From: an uncultured Isosphaeraceae bacterium
Lineage (GTDB): Bacteria > Planctomycetota > Planctomycetia > Isosphaerales > Isosphaeraceae
NCBI GenBank assembly: GCA_945957605.1
Contig: CAMFLR010000001.1
Span: 930,001 to 994,000 of the forward strand
Reading direction: 5' to 3'
DNA: 64,000 nt
Shown here: positions 36,709 to 45,416 of the stretch, piece after piece
How the letters are laid out: every line of letters begins with the position of its first letter
Position numbering within the stretch: the first letter of the stretch is position 1
The notes under the pieces: generated by a model
The model's input: only the letters and a program-made list of their open reading frames with translations
What the model was told of the DNA's origin: nothing
Database searches by the model: none
Made by a program: the position numbers and the translations under genes

Positions 36709-38229
36709 CTATCGTGCGGCGGTTAATGAAACGATCGACAACTGACCGTCTTCACGAATGACGAGGTGAATGGACACCGGCGTGCCGACTGGAAGTTCTT
36801 CGAGTCGAAGTGCCTGGAAGGAGATCGCCTCATCGGGCCGGGCTCGGAACCACGACAGCCTGGCGTCGTCCGCAATTTGCACGTTTTCGAGGTTTTGTAC
36901 TGTCCCGAGCCCCGAGAGGGTGACAAGCCGATTTGACGCATCGACCCGTTCGACAATGCCTGCGAATGGAGAATCCTCGTTTGCGGTACTGGCATTCACA
37001 ACGCTTGCTTCGAGGCTTCCTTCGAGTAGCTCGATAGTGATGCGCATCCCTTCGCGAAGATCGGCGAGTTCTGCAGGTTGCCCATCAATGACCACGTGCG
37101 CGAGCGGAGCGAGTTTGAGTCCTTCCAACACGAGGCCAGACAGCGCCATGATTTCCTTGAATTGAATGAGCGACTTGGTCTGTTTGCCTGCCCTTCCCTT
37201 GCCTGATTGGAGTTCGATGGCCCGCTCGCCTGGCTTCACATCCGAGAGGGTCCAGTCCATCCGTTCGACAAGTCGCCGGGCCTCTGTTGTGGGTGGCTGC
37301 GTTGCGAGGATCGCGTCTTTTGCGTCGCGCTGCGAACCTTGACGAGGCGAGACGGCGAGGATTGCCGCTGCAATTGAAATGACGCCTATCGTGCCCAAAG
37401 CAATTAGTGAAAACGCAGGCTTGCGCGAAATCTGTCGAGTCATTTCGGCGAATGCGGCTTGCAGGCCGCTCGCGTTCAACGTTTTTGAGGCCTCGACCAT
37501 CGCGGTGCGAACGGTTGCCGAAAGTAGCTCGGGTGCGATGGCCGTCATGCCCTTTTGAGCCGAGAGCGCCGCCGGAAAGGCGCTGGAAAGCACAGTGAGC
37601 TTGCGATGCGCCAGCCGTTTGCGGAGGCGGTCTCGCGCCTGGTCGAGTCGGCCGCGGACCGCGCCGTTTGTGCAACGAAGTCGGCGGGCGGTCTCCTCGA
37701 CTGTCAGCTCTTCGAGATAAAACAGGACGATGACCGAACGTTCTTTTTCGGGAAGGCGTTCGATTTCCTCGTGAACGACGCGCATTTCCTCTCGCCGGAG
37801 AAGCAGCACGTCGGGTCGCTGTGCACTTTCGGCGATTGCGGACTCAATCGCGTCTCCGCCTACCCGCAGTTCGGCGCCACGACGAAGTGATTGGGCTCGC
37901 GTCTTTCGAGCCGTTCGATGCGCGACGCCGTAGAGCCAGTTCGTTAGCCGCGCGGGATCGCGTAATGTGCGTGCTTTGCGAGCGAGGACGAGGAACGTCG
38001 CCTGAAATGCGTCCTCGGCTTCGTGGTGGTTCGCGAGAAGCCCCCGGCAGACGCGAAGCACCATCGCTCCATGGCGTTCGACGAGTGCAGCGAAAGCGGT
38101 TTCGGCGGACTTCTCCGCGCCTCGCAAGAAGCGTTCAAGCAGTTCGGCGTCCGACAAACCTGCAACCGTGCCAACCTGAAACAGGTCGCTCAGATGGCGC
38201 ATCGCGAGATTTGAACTGTCAGCCGACAT
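36709..38229 (-). CDS. Long ECF sigma factor with membrane helix and extracytoplasmic C-terminal domain
   Basis: A 506-residue protein. Region 2 spans about 40-110 (FAALVERHGAMVLRVCRGLL, then EAEDAFQATFLVLARKA and LTNWLYGVAHRTA). Region 4 spans about 150-205 (LPEKERSVIVLFYLEELTVE, with the helix ETARRLRCTNGAVRGRLDQA). A linker leads to a membrane helix at about 272-293, and then to about 210 residues of predicted outer domain with two small beta-barrel-like units (VERVDASNRLVTLSG and LEELPVGTPVSIHLVI), reminiscent of DUF5666. This places a DNA-binding sigma and a sensor-like domain on one chain. Planctomycetes have several ECF groups with such extensions. The small membrane protein at 36268 follows it. 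Confidence 0.9.
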   Translation of the reverse strand: MSADSSNLAMRHLSDLFQVGTVAGLSDAELLERFLRGAEKSAETAFAALVERHGAMVLRVCRGLLANHHEAEDAFQATFLVLARKARTLRDPARLTNWLYGVAHRTARKTRAQSLRRGAELRVGGDAIESAIAESAQRPDVLLLRREEMRVVHEEIERLPEKERSVIVLFYLEELTVEETARRLRCTNGAVRGRLDQARDRLRKRLAHRKLTVLSSAFPAALSAQKGMTAIAPELLSATVRTAMVEASKTLNASGLQAAFAEMTRQISRKPAFSLIALGTIGVISIAAAILAVSPRQGSQRDAKDAILATQPPTTEARRLVERMDWTLSDVKPGERAIELQSGKGRAGKQTKSLIQFKEIMALSGLVLEGLKLAPLAHVVIDGQPAELADLREGMRITIELLEGSLEASVVNASTANEDSPFAGIVERVDASNRLVTLSGLGTVQNLENVQIADDARLSWFRARPDEAISFQALRLEELPVGTPVSIHLVIREDGQLSIVSLTAAR

Positions 38230-38674
38230 GGTAACGCCCTCGAAGTCGACGCCGCATTCGATGATGTACTGCCCGAGAGTTCGCTCATCGACAGAACAAA
38301 TCTTTTTCGATTTGGCGATTTAAATTCTCGCTCGCTCAAACAAGCCAGGCTCGAACAAGCAGTTCTCCAATCCGATGCACTCCAACTTACATGCGGCACA
38401 CTTCTTAAACATCACGATGTCCGGCTCATCCTGCGTGATTTCATGACATTTTTTCCTGAATTATCATCCCTGGTGAGATCGCCATAACTTGAAACCAAAC
38501 AATGGATTGAGAACAGGTTTTATGCGTTGCCGCAAAAACTTGTGAAAAATTGGCGTGGAAAATGTGAGAACCCTCGTTCGACCGGCGAATAGTCAATAGC
38601 GCTCGGTTTTCCTTTCGCCAGGGCCCGACGCCCCTTTCTTGAATTCATTCGCCGACCGAATCGAGGAGTTTGCC
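38230..38674. other. Divergent intergenic region
   Basis: This 445-base, rather AT-rich region separates the sigma-factor gene from the second DUF1559 gene and must hold both promoters. No consensus promoter, RNA gene or repeat was clear. A -35-like TTGTGA near 38539 lacks a good partner. Confidence 0.45.
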
Positions 38675-39745
38675 ATGCGTACCAGGAGCCTGCGCGCGTT
38701 CACGCTTATTGAGTTGCTGGTGGTGATCGCCATTATTGCCGTTCTCATTGCCCTGCTGCTCCCCGCCGTCCAGGCAGCGCGAGAAGCCGCTCGCCGGTCG
38801 CAGTGCATCAACAATCTCAAGCAAATCGGCCTGGCGATGCACAATTACCACAGCGCCATGAACGTGTTCCCGCTCGGCGCGTCGAAGAATCCCAAGAATG
38901 GCCCGGGCGATAGTGACCTGATCTGGAGTAGCTGGAGCGCCCAGGCGCTGATGCTTTCGTTCCTGGAACAACAGCCGCTCTACAATGCGGCGAACTTCTC
39001 GTGGGGTATCAACCCGTTCGGCGACCCTTGCTACACGATCAACAGCTCGGTGTCGAACACTGTGCTCAACGTGTTCATCTGCCCGTCCGACCCTAATTCG
39101 CTTCGGCCGAATTTGAACAACTATTACGCATCGGTTGGAACAACAACCAACTTCATGACGAACAATTGCTGGGGTGGCGTCGGTACGTCCTGTTCCGCTA
39201 CCGGAAGCACGGGCGTTTTCACCTATTTTCAGGCTTATGGCCTGCGCGATATCGTCGATGGTGCGACGAACACGGTTGCATACTCCGAGTCGATCACTGG
39301 CAAGACACAGGTGGGCAACGGCTTCCGCGGCAATAGCACGCAGGGCGTGAATGACCCTGGCGCTCAGCTTTACAACGCTCAGACCAATCCCAACGTGATT
39401 ATTCAAGGGTTGCAAGCGTGCTCGACCGCGTTTGCCGCGAACCAGAGCATTCAGTCGAATAAGGGCCAGCTCTGGGCGTTTGGTGCTCGTGCTTACACGA
39501 TGTTCCAGACGATCCAGACCCCGAACGATAAGCAATACGCCTGGGGTTCGTGCGAATTCGGTTGTGCGGGTTGCGGGCTCGACCAGTCGTGGGCCGTGCC
39601 GGCGAGCAGCTTCCACTCCGGCGGTGTGAACGTGCTCATGGCCGACGGTAGCGTGAAGTTCGTCAAGGATTCGATCGACCGCATGACTTGGTGGAAGCTC
39701 GGCACCAAGGATGTTGGCGAAGTGGTTAGCGCAGACAGCTATTGA
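38675..39745 (+). CDS. DUF1559 protein with prepilin-type N terminus
   Basis: A 356-residue protein from the ATG at 38675 (GAGGAG upstream). The leader is cleaved before [20 protein letters not shown] (a prepilin peptidase site), followed by [20 protein letters not shown]. The middle is a low-charge, aromatic-rich region with many asparagines, and the end has [20 protein letters not shown], the DUF1559 ending. It carries at least eight cysteines in the C-terminal half, unlike the copy at 35356. It is followed by a strong terminator and then by a small lipoprotein gene, the usual planctomycete arrangement. The assembled structure is unknown. Confidence 0.95.
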   Translation: MRTRSLRAFTLIELLVVIAIIAVLIALLLPAVQAAREAARRSQCINNLKQIGLAMHNYHSAMNVFPLGASKNPKNGPGDSDLIWSSWSAQALMLSFLEQQPLYNAANFSWGINPFGDPCYTINSSVSNTVLNVFICPSDPNSLRPNLNNYYASVGTTTNFMTNNCWGGVGTSCSATGSTGVFTYFQAYGLRDIVDGATNTVAYSESITGKTQVGNGFRGNSTQGVNDPGAQLYNAQTNPNVIIQGLQACSTAFAANQSIQSNKGQLWAFGARAYTMFQTIQTPNDKQYAWGSCEFGCAGCGLDQSWAVPASSFHSGGVNVLMADGSVKFVKDSIDRMTWWKLGTKDVGEVVSADSY

Positions 39746-39773
39746 TTCGTCTGACCGCCCATTTGATTCAATG

Positions 39774-39800
39774 AGCCCCGAGGTTGGCCTCGGGGCTTTT
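39774..39800 (+). terminator. Strong intrinsic terminator after the DUF1559 gene
   Basis: AGCCCCGAGG (39774-39783), loop TTGG, CCTCGGGGCT (39788-39797) and a T-run form a perfect 10-base stem, 29 bases after the stop. Some transcripts may read on into the lipoprotein gene at 39837, whose start is 37 bases further. Confidence 0.85.
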
Positions 39801-39836
39801 GCTCGTCTTCAAGGATTTACGTCTCAAGGGGAACGC

Positions 39837-40043
39837 ATGTTTCAGCGTGTAATGCGCCGACCGATCGAAAGCCTTCTCGTTTTGGTCGTTCTAACTTCGT
39901 GTTTGCCGGCCACCGGCTGCGGTGATGACAAGCCGACCCAGGGCACCCAGGCCGCGCCCGTGAATCCCGACGAGGCGAAAGCTCAGAACGAGGCGATGCA
40001 GAAGGCGATGCAATCGAAGATGAAGACCGCGCCCAAGAAGTAA
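39837..40043 (+). CDS. Small lipoprotein following the DUF1559 gene
   Basis: A 68-residue protein with AAGGGGA before the ATG. The signal segment SLLVLVVLTSCLPATGC has a lipobox-like PATGC, so C28 is the probable lipidated residue. The mature part is a short charged, glutamine/lysine-rich segment (NEAMQKAMQSKMKTAPKK). Small lipoproteins of this sort commonly follow DUF1559 genes in planctomycetes. Function unknown. The terminator just upstream implies this gene is expressed by readthrough or its own promoter. Confidence 0.8.
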   Translation: MFQRVMRRPIESLLVLVVLTSCLPATGCGDDKPTQGTQAAPVNPDEAKAQNEAMQKAMQSKMKTAPKK

Positions 40044-40049
40044 ATGGTC

Positions 40050-40072
40050 GCACCTCGCAGGTCGCGAGGTGC
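40050..40072. terminator. Hairpin between convergent genes
   Basis: GCACCTCGC (40050-40058) and GCGAGGTGC (40064-40072) give a perfect 9-base stem with a 5-base loop. It lies six bases after the lipoprotein stop and 11 before the stop of the minus-strand gene, so it could end both transcripts. Confidence 0.6.
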
Positions 40073-40083
40073 ACCAAAATCGT

Positions 40084-41988
40084 TCAATTGCCGACGCGCA
40101 GTTTGACTGTGTGGCTTAATCGCGGCCCTACGGACACTTCCAGAACGGGGCCGTCTTCGGTCTGCGATATCTTGGTGACTCCCATGATCCCAAGCGTCGC
40201 CGAGCCACGCGACGCCGAAACCGCGAGCAGTTTGTCCATCGACATGATGCTCACCTTCGGATTAAGCGCGATGCGGAAGGTGATTCCGTTTCCGCTCCGG
40301 TTGGTGATCGTCCAATCCATCTCGTTTTCGGAGAAGTCGTAGAGGACTTCGACTTCGGAATCGCCACACAACACGCGTCCGGGGCCCAGCTCGCGAACGT
40401 CCGATAGATCGCGCGGGCCGAACCATCCGGGGACGGTCGTTCCCCCGGCCAACCCGAGCGCGTTGGACATGAACTGCTTGCCGCCGATTCCGAGACTGGA
40501 GATCGAGCCGTTGCCATCGATGATCGCCTCGTACATCTTCATTCTGACCTGGCGCGCAACCGGTCGACGTTGGATTTCTGCCTCCGGCGGCGAAAGCACA
40601 TCGGTACGGAAGGGCGCGGCGGGTAGGCGCGATCGATCAGTCAGATTTGAGTCGGGAACGCCGGTCCAGGCATAGCGGACGGTTTCGGGCCTTGGGACTG
40701 AGTCGCTGTTGAGGATGACGTATTTGCCCTTGATCGTAGCTTCCGCGTACGCGTATTTGCCGTCGGCACCGGCTATGGCAAAGCCGCGTGGCGATTCGTT
40801 GTCGCGCGTCGATAGCCCGCCGTCTGCGGTGTCGAAGTCAACGATGAGCGACCCACGCACGGCATGTGCGGATTTGAAACTTGGACCACTGGCAAGGACG
40901 TCGCGGCCTTAAACATCGCGCAAGGCACAAAGTGCAGCGCGGCGGCCGAGTTCGGTCTTTTCTTTGGGATGCAGGTTGTATCCGTCGGTCGTCTCGATGC
41001 CGACTGCAAGCGAAGTGTGCGGCACCTGCTTCGCGACACTCGCCTGCGCGCCGCGGAGCCACGCCCAGGAGTAGCCATCGGAACTGAAGACCCAGTCGGG
41101 AAGTTGAATCACGATGAATGGGAGTTCAGGCGTCGCAAAACGCTCGCGCCAGGACAAAATCAATGCTGTGAGAAGGCTGGGATAATGACGAGGCTGGCCA
41201 GTGTTGCCTTCACCCTGATACCAGACCGCCCCTTTGATCGGGTTACGCGTCAGCGGAGCGATCATCGCGTTATAATAGCCCGATGGCTTGGTCCCAAAGA
41301 GCGAAAGCCGCAAGACTGACGGATCGAATCCGGTGAGCGCGTCTTGGGGAATCCACGCCTCGCACATCGAGCCGCCGAATGAACTGTCGATCACACCGAT
41401 TGGGACATTCTCGAGCGACTTGTCAACACGAAGCGCGGCGACGAAGTAGTATCCGACCGCGGAAAAATCGCCAGAAGTTTCGGGTGACGGTGCTCGCCAG
41501 CGAATCTCACATGTTGTTTCGGGTTTGTCGCTCGCTTTCCTACCGACCGTCGCAATGCGAACATTCTTCAGCGTTCCGGAAGCCTGAGCTGCGACGGGCC
41601 CCCCGAGCGATTCCTTTAATGTCATCTGCATGTTCGACTGGCCCGAGCAGAGCCAGACATCGCCGACGAGGATGTCGTGAATCTCAGTCGTTTCGCTCGC
41701 TGATTTCACCTGCAAATCATAAGGTCCGCCGGCCGGCAATTTCTCGAGAGTTGCTTCCCAAGCTCCGTCCTGGTTTGCCTTGACCTCTCCATGCGCGGTG
41801 CTGAATTTCACTTCAACGGAAGCACCGGGCGCCGCCTGGCCCCAGACGCGAATCGAGCGATCGCGCTGCACGACCATGTGGTCGGCGAAGAGCGGTGAGA
41901 GCTTGAGAGTTGCCGCTTGGGCGGAGACTGCGTTGAAGGCGGCGATGATTCCGACCGTGGAAACGACAATGAAACGGCGAGCGTTCAC
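40084..41988 (-). pseudogene. Sialate O-acetylesterase-like gene interrupted by an in-frame TAA
   Basis: A GTG at 41988 follows AAGGGAG by nine bases and starts a signal peptide (about residues 1-27). The first 359 residues are an SGNH-type sialate O-acetylesterase: catalytic serine S118 in LCSGQSNMQ, WYQGEGNTGQPRHYPSLL and the D/H region DGYNLHPKEK near 335-344. Codon 360 (40909-40911) is TAA, followed in the same frame by GRDVLASGPSFK and 274 codons in all of the usual C-terminal beta domain, to a stop at 40084. The stop stands where relatives often have a tyrosine before G. The catalytic half is complete, so a truncated enzyme could still be made. These secreted enzymes remove acetyl groups from sugars. 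Confidence 0.75.
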
Positions 41989-42043
41989 GCGAGCGATCTC
42001 CCTTGGGATTGCAATCTGAAGTCGGGAACTTGCTGAGCCAAGG

Positions 42044-43087
42044 TCAGTGATTAATATCTCCACTCGGCTCGAAGTCCGTAAAGTCGGCTGGGTCACCTGT
42101 GAAGACATTCGGATAATCCACACCCAACTTCTTCAAAGCCTCTTCGGTGACGGCTGTGTCTTTGACGGAAAGAAACCGCAAGTTCGGAAGCTGAGCGATC
42201 GTCACGAATCCCTTAACGGTGATATCCGTTCCGTTCAAGTAAATCTGAAATAGCGTTTTCATCGACTGCAAATGAACAAGTCCATCATCGTTAATTCGAT
42301 TTCCATTGAGACTGAGCGAGGTCAATTTCGAAAGATTCGCGACGTGTTTCAAACCGTCGTCAGTAACTTTGGTGCGATTAAGGTCGAGCATACCCAGGCT
42401 CGGCATTGTACCAATTGGAATGAGCCCATTGTCTGTGATTTGGGTCTGATTGAGGTAAAGCTGATCAACCTCTCGCCATGAGGCACACAGGCTTCGTAAA
42501 TCGTCGTCGGTAATTGAAGTTCCCGATAGATCAATTGTTTTCAACCGACCCAATTGTGCAAGTTTCTTGAGACCGCTCGAGGGAACCATTGAGCCAATAA
42601 AGCTCAGGGCTGTCAAAGCTTGGTTTTCAGCAACGTACCCCATGGCGGCGTCGCTCAATGTGCACGAATCAAGGTAGAGATTTGCCAATTTCTTGCTTCG
42701 GGTAATCGCACGCATCTGTATATCGCTAATATCCGTCCCGTCGAGCGCGAGAAACTGCAAATCGACACACGCGCCGATCGACTCGGCGAGGGAGTCGTTG
42801 AGCTTTGCGTTTCTTATTTCGATCCACGTCACGGAATAAAACGCATCGGGACCCAACAAACTGACCAGCCAGGATCCCGTGGGATTCGGATCGCGATCGT
42901 CTTGACCTCGACTCGGATTTGAATAAAAGACCTGAGCTCCATGTTCACGCAGCAGGCGGACCGCTCGGCGCTGTTTTTGGCCCGAGCTGCTGACGTAAGC
43001 AAGCACCAAGGCCGCAAGGGCAACGATGACCAAGCACGTTTGCAAGCTCATCACTTTGCGGATGAAAGGCTTGTTTGACGTTTTCAT
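42044..43087 (-). CDS. Membrane-anchored leucine-rich-repeat protein
   Basis: The ATG at 43087 has AGGTGA eight bases upstream and is preferred over the in-frame GTG at 43099. The 347-residue protein has one membrane helix (TCLVIVALAALVLAYV, about 15-32), a small linker domain, and then about eight leucine-rich repeats of a 24-residue type with consensus L-x-L-x-x-T-x-I-T-D-x-G-L-x-x-L (about 95-325). An extracytoplasmic binding role is likely; no enzyme domain is seen. It is close to the interrupted acetylesterase (stop 40084, start 41988) and transcribed in the same direction, 55 bases upstream of it. Confidence 0.87.
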   Translation of the reverse strand: MKTSNKPFIRKVMSLQTCLVIVALAALVLAYVSSSGQKQRRAVRLLREHGAQVFYSNPSRGQDDRDPNPTGSWLVSLLGPDAFYSVTWIEIRNAKLNDSLAESIGACVDLQFLALDGTDISDIQMRAITRSKKLANLYLDSCTLSDAAMGYVAENQALTALSFIGSMVPSSGLKKLAQLGRLKTIDLSGTSITDDDLRSLCASWREVDQLYLNQTQITDNGLIPIGTMPSLGMLDLNRTKVTDDGLKHVANLSKLTSLSLNGNRINDDGLVHLQSMKTLFQIYLNGTDITVKGFVTIAQLPNLRFLSVKDTAVTEEALKKLGVDYPNVFTGDPADFTDFEPSGDINH

Positions 43088-43349
43088 CGCCGTACTCACC
43101 TGGCCTCGAGCGACAACACAGAACTGCGCTCTGAATGTGACACCCTCATGATGGCGTGCAATTTACCGTTTGCAATGACACAGGGGAAACACTCTGGTCA
43201 TCTCTGCCCGAATTACTGACTCAAAAGTTCAAGAGGTGGATAGTCATTGATTCGTCATAAGACGGCCCCATCAATCCTCCAGACTCGTTGAAATGGCGCG
43301 CGATTCGCGGCACTTGACAGCAACGGCCCTTTAAAGATTGGGGGTCTCC

Positions 43350-44033
43350 ATGCCGCTCGTTTTTCAAAATCGCGCGCAGGCCGGGCAAATGCTAGCGGCC
43401 AAGCTCGCGTTGTTCGCTGACCGTAATGATGTAATCGTTCTGGCACTGCCGCGCGGTGGAGTTCCGATCGGATACGAAGTTGCGCAGGCACTCCACGCTC
43501 CGCTCGACGTTTTTGTCGTCCGCAAACTTGGCGTGCCCGGCCAAGAAGAACTCGCGATGGGTGCGATCGCATCGGGCGGGGCGATCGTTGTCAATGAAGA
43601 TGTCGTTCGGTTCTTGCAAATCGATCAGCCGGTCATTGAATGCGTGGCTGAACACGAGTTCAAGGAACTCGAAAGACGCGAGCGGGAGTATCGCGGTGAT
43701 CGCCCCAAGCCGGACGTTCACAACCGTACCGTTATTTTGGTGGATGATGGTTTGGCGACAGGATCCACCATGCGCGCAGCGGTCCGGGCACTTCGCAACT
43801 TCGAGCCCGCTCGAATCATCGTTGCAACGCCTACTGCTTCGCGTCGAACGCGTGATGAACTCAGGCGCGAGGTGAGCGACTGCGTTTGCGTCGACACCCC
43901 CGACCCGTTCTACGCCGTCGGCCAGTATTACGACGATTTCTCACAAGTAACAGATGACCAGGTTCGTGAATTTCTCGACTCGTCGGCCGCGAATACCAAA
44001 GCGAACGAGCGAATTCAGGAGCTGACATCATGA
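43350..44033 (+). CDS. Phosphoribosyltransferase-like protein
   Basis: The ATG at 43350 follows GGGGG by about six bases. The 227-residue protein has the type I PRTase core: VLALPRGGVPIGYEVAQAL early, the hood region, and the PRPP-binding motif VILVDDGLATGSTMRAAV near residue 130. Long PRTases of this type are found next to, or fused with, erythromycin-esterase-like domains. The gene overlaps the next one by ATGA (44030-44033), so the two are translationally coupled. The base or metabolite they act on is not known. Confidence 0.88.
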   Translation: MPLVFQNRAQAGQMLAAKLALFADRNDVIVLALPRGGVPIGYEVAQALHAPLDVFVVRKLGVPGQEELAMGAIASGGAIVVNEDVVRFLQIDQPVIECVAEHEFKELERREREYRGDRPKPDVHNRTVILVDDGLATGSTMRAAVRALRNFEPARIIVATPTASRRTRDELRREVSDCVCVDTPDPFYAVGQYYDDFSQVTDDQVREFLDSSAANTKANERIQELTS

Positions 44034-45385
44034 TGACACGAACACGATCGGCAACGAGCGACGATGTGATCCTCAAAGCAATTCGATCGTCTGCCTTTGC
44101 TCTTTCCGGCCAGCCTGCTGATTACGACCCGCTCATCGACCAAGTGGGCGACTCGCACTTTGTGCTGCTGGGCGAGGCTTCGCACGGTACGCACGAGTTC
44201 TATCAGGCAAGAGCGGAAATCACGAAGCGTCTCATACGGGAAAAAGGGTTCACCGCGGTTGCGGTCGAGGCCGACTGGCCCGACGCTTATCGCGCGAATC
44301 GCTACGTTCGCGGCCGAAGCAACGACGCCGACGCCGACACGGCGCTCTCTGGCTTCAAACGCTTTCCCACCTGGATGTGGCGCAACTCCGACGTTGTTGA
44401 ATTCATCGACTGGCTGAAAAGTCATAACGATCAACTCGACACGAATGCCACAAAAGTTGGATTCTACGGGCTCGACCTCTACAGCCTGCACGCTTCGATT
44501 GAGGCCGTGCTCGCCTATCTCGACAAGGTCGACCCTGAGGCAGCGAATCGCGCTCGGGACCGGTACGCCTGCTTCGACAACTACGGCGAAGATGCGCAGG
44601 CGTATGGCCTCGCGTCGGGACTTGGCCTTGGCCCGTCGTGCGAGCAAGAGGTGATTTCGCAGCTTATCGAATTGCGAAAGTCGGCCGCTGAGTACGCGCT
44701 TCGCGACGGACAAATCGCCGAGGATGACTTCTTTTACGCCGAGCAAAATGCACGACTTGTTCGCAATGCGGAGCTTTATTATCGCACGATGTATCGCGGC
44801 GAGGTTTCGTCGTGGAATCTGCGAGACCAGCACATGGTCGAAACGCTCGAATCGCTGGTGCATTACCTGAGCAAGCGAACCATTTTGCCCAAGGTTGTAA
44901 TCTGGGCGCACAATTCACATCTAGGTGATGCACGTGCAACCGAGATGGGTGCACGCGGCGAGTGGAATGTCGGCCAGCTTGTGCGCGAACGGCATGGGCG
45001 CGATGCGCTGCTCGTTGGTTTCACGACCTACGATGGCACCGTCACCGCCGCGTCGAACTGGGATGCTCCTGCCGAGCGCAAGCGTGTTCGTCCTGGAATG
45101 GCGGGAAGTTTCGAGACTCTGTTTCACAATGTTGGTTTGAAACAGTTCTTGCTCAACCTCGAGAACGATCGTGTCGCCGAGTTGAAGCAGCCACGGCTCG
45201 AACGCGCAATCGGCGTGATTTACCGACCGCAAACTGAACGGGCCAGCCATTATTTCCCTGCGCGTTTGGCGTCGCAATTCGACGCCGTGATACACTTCGA
45301 TCGCACACGGGCCGTCGAGCCGCTCGAACAAGGCTGCGAGTGGCAAACCGGCGAGGTTCCTGAGACGTTCCCGACTGGAATCTGA
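44030..45385 (+). CDS. Erythromycin-esterase-like (EreA/ChaN-fold) hydrolase
   Basis: A 451-residue cytosolic protein. The EreA-type pattern is clear: HFVLLGEASHGTHEFYQARA near 45-65 with the E-H pair, AVAVEADWPDAYRANRYVRG, TWMWRNSDVVEFIDWL and WAHNSHLGDAR. These enzymes can open macrolactone rings, but most chromosomal relatives are of unknown substrate, and association with a PRTase argues for housekeeping metabolism, not antibiotic resistance. The start overlaps the PRTase stop by four bases. A hairpin follows the stop. Confidence 0.88.
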   Translation: MMTRTRSATSDDVILKAIRSSAFALSGQPADYDPLIDQVGDSHFVLLGEASHGTHEFYQARAEITKRLIREKGFTAVAVEADWPDAYRANRYVRGRSNDADADTALSGFKRFPTWMWRNSDVVEFIDWLKSHNDQLDTNATKVGFYGLDLYSLHASIEAVLAYLDKVDPEAANRARDRYACFDNYGEDAQAYGLASGLGLGPSCEQEVISQLIELRKSAAEYALRDGQIAEDDFFYAEQNARLVRNAELYYRTMYRGEVSSWNLRDQHMVETLESLVHYLSKRTILPKVVIWAHNSHLGDARATEMGARGEWNVGQLVRERHGRDALLVGFTTYDGTVTAASNWDAPAERKRVRPGMAGSFETLFHNVGLKQFLLNLENDRVAELKQPRLERAIGVIYRPQTERASHYFPARLASQFDAVIHFDRTRAVEPLEQGCEWQTGEVPETFPTGI

Positions 45386-45388
45386 TCG

Positions 45389-45407
45389 ACTCGCTCCAGC
45401 AGCGAGT
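45389..45407 (+). terminator. Hairpin after the esterase-like gene
   Basis: ACTCGCT (45389-45395), loop CCAGC and AGCGAGT (45401-45407) followed by TTGAT, in the 31-base gap between convergent genes. The stem is short but perfect. Confidence 0.45.
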
Positions 45408-45416
45408 TTGATGTGC

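Noticed and set aside
38645..39616. 323-codon minus-strand open frame
   Set aside because: It is antisense to a clear DUF1559 gene and has biased, arginine-rich shadow composition.
6296..41988. Stop-codon reassignment of TAA to tyrosine
   Set aside because: TAA ends several well-defined genes in the window, including the AraC gene at 30202.
44030..45385. Macrolide-resistance gene
   Set aside because: EreA-like sequence alone does not show resistance, and the neighbour is a PRTase gene.
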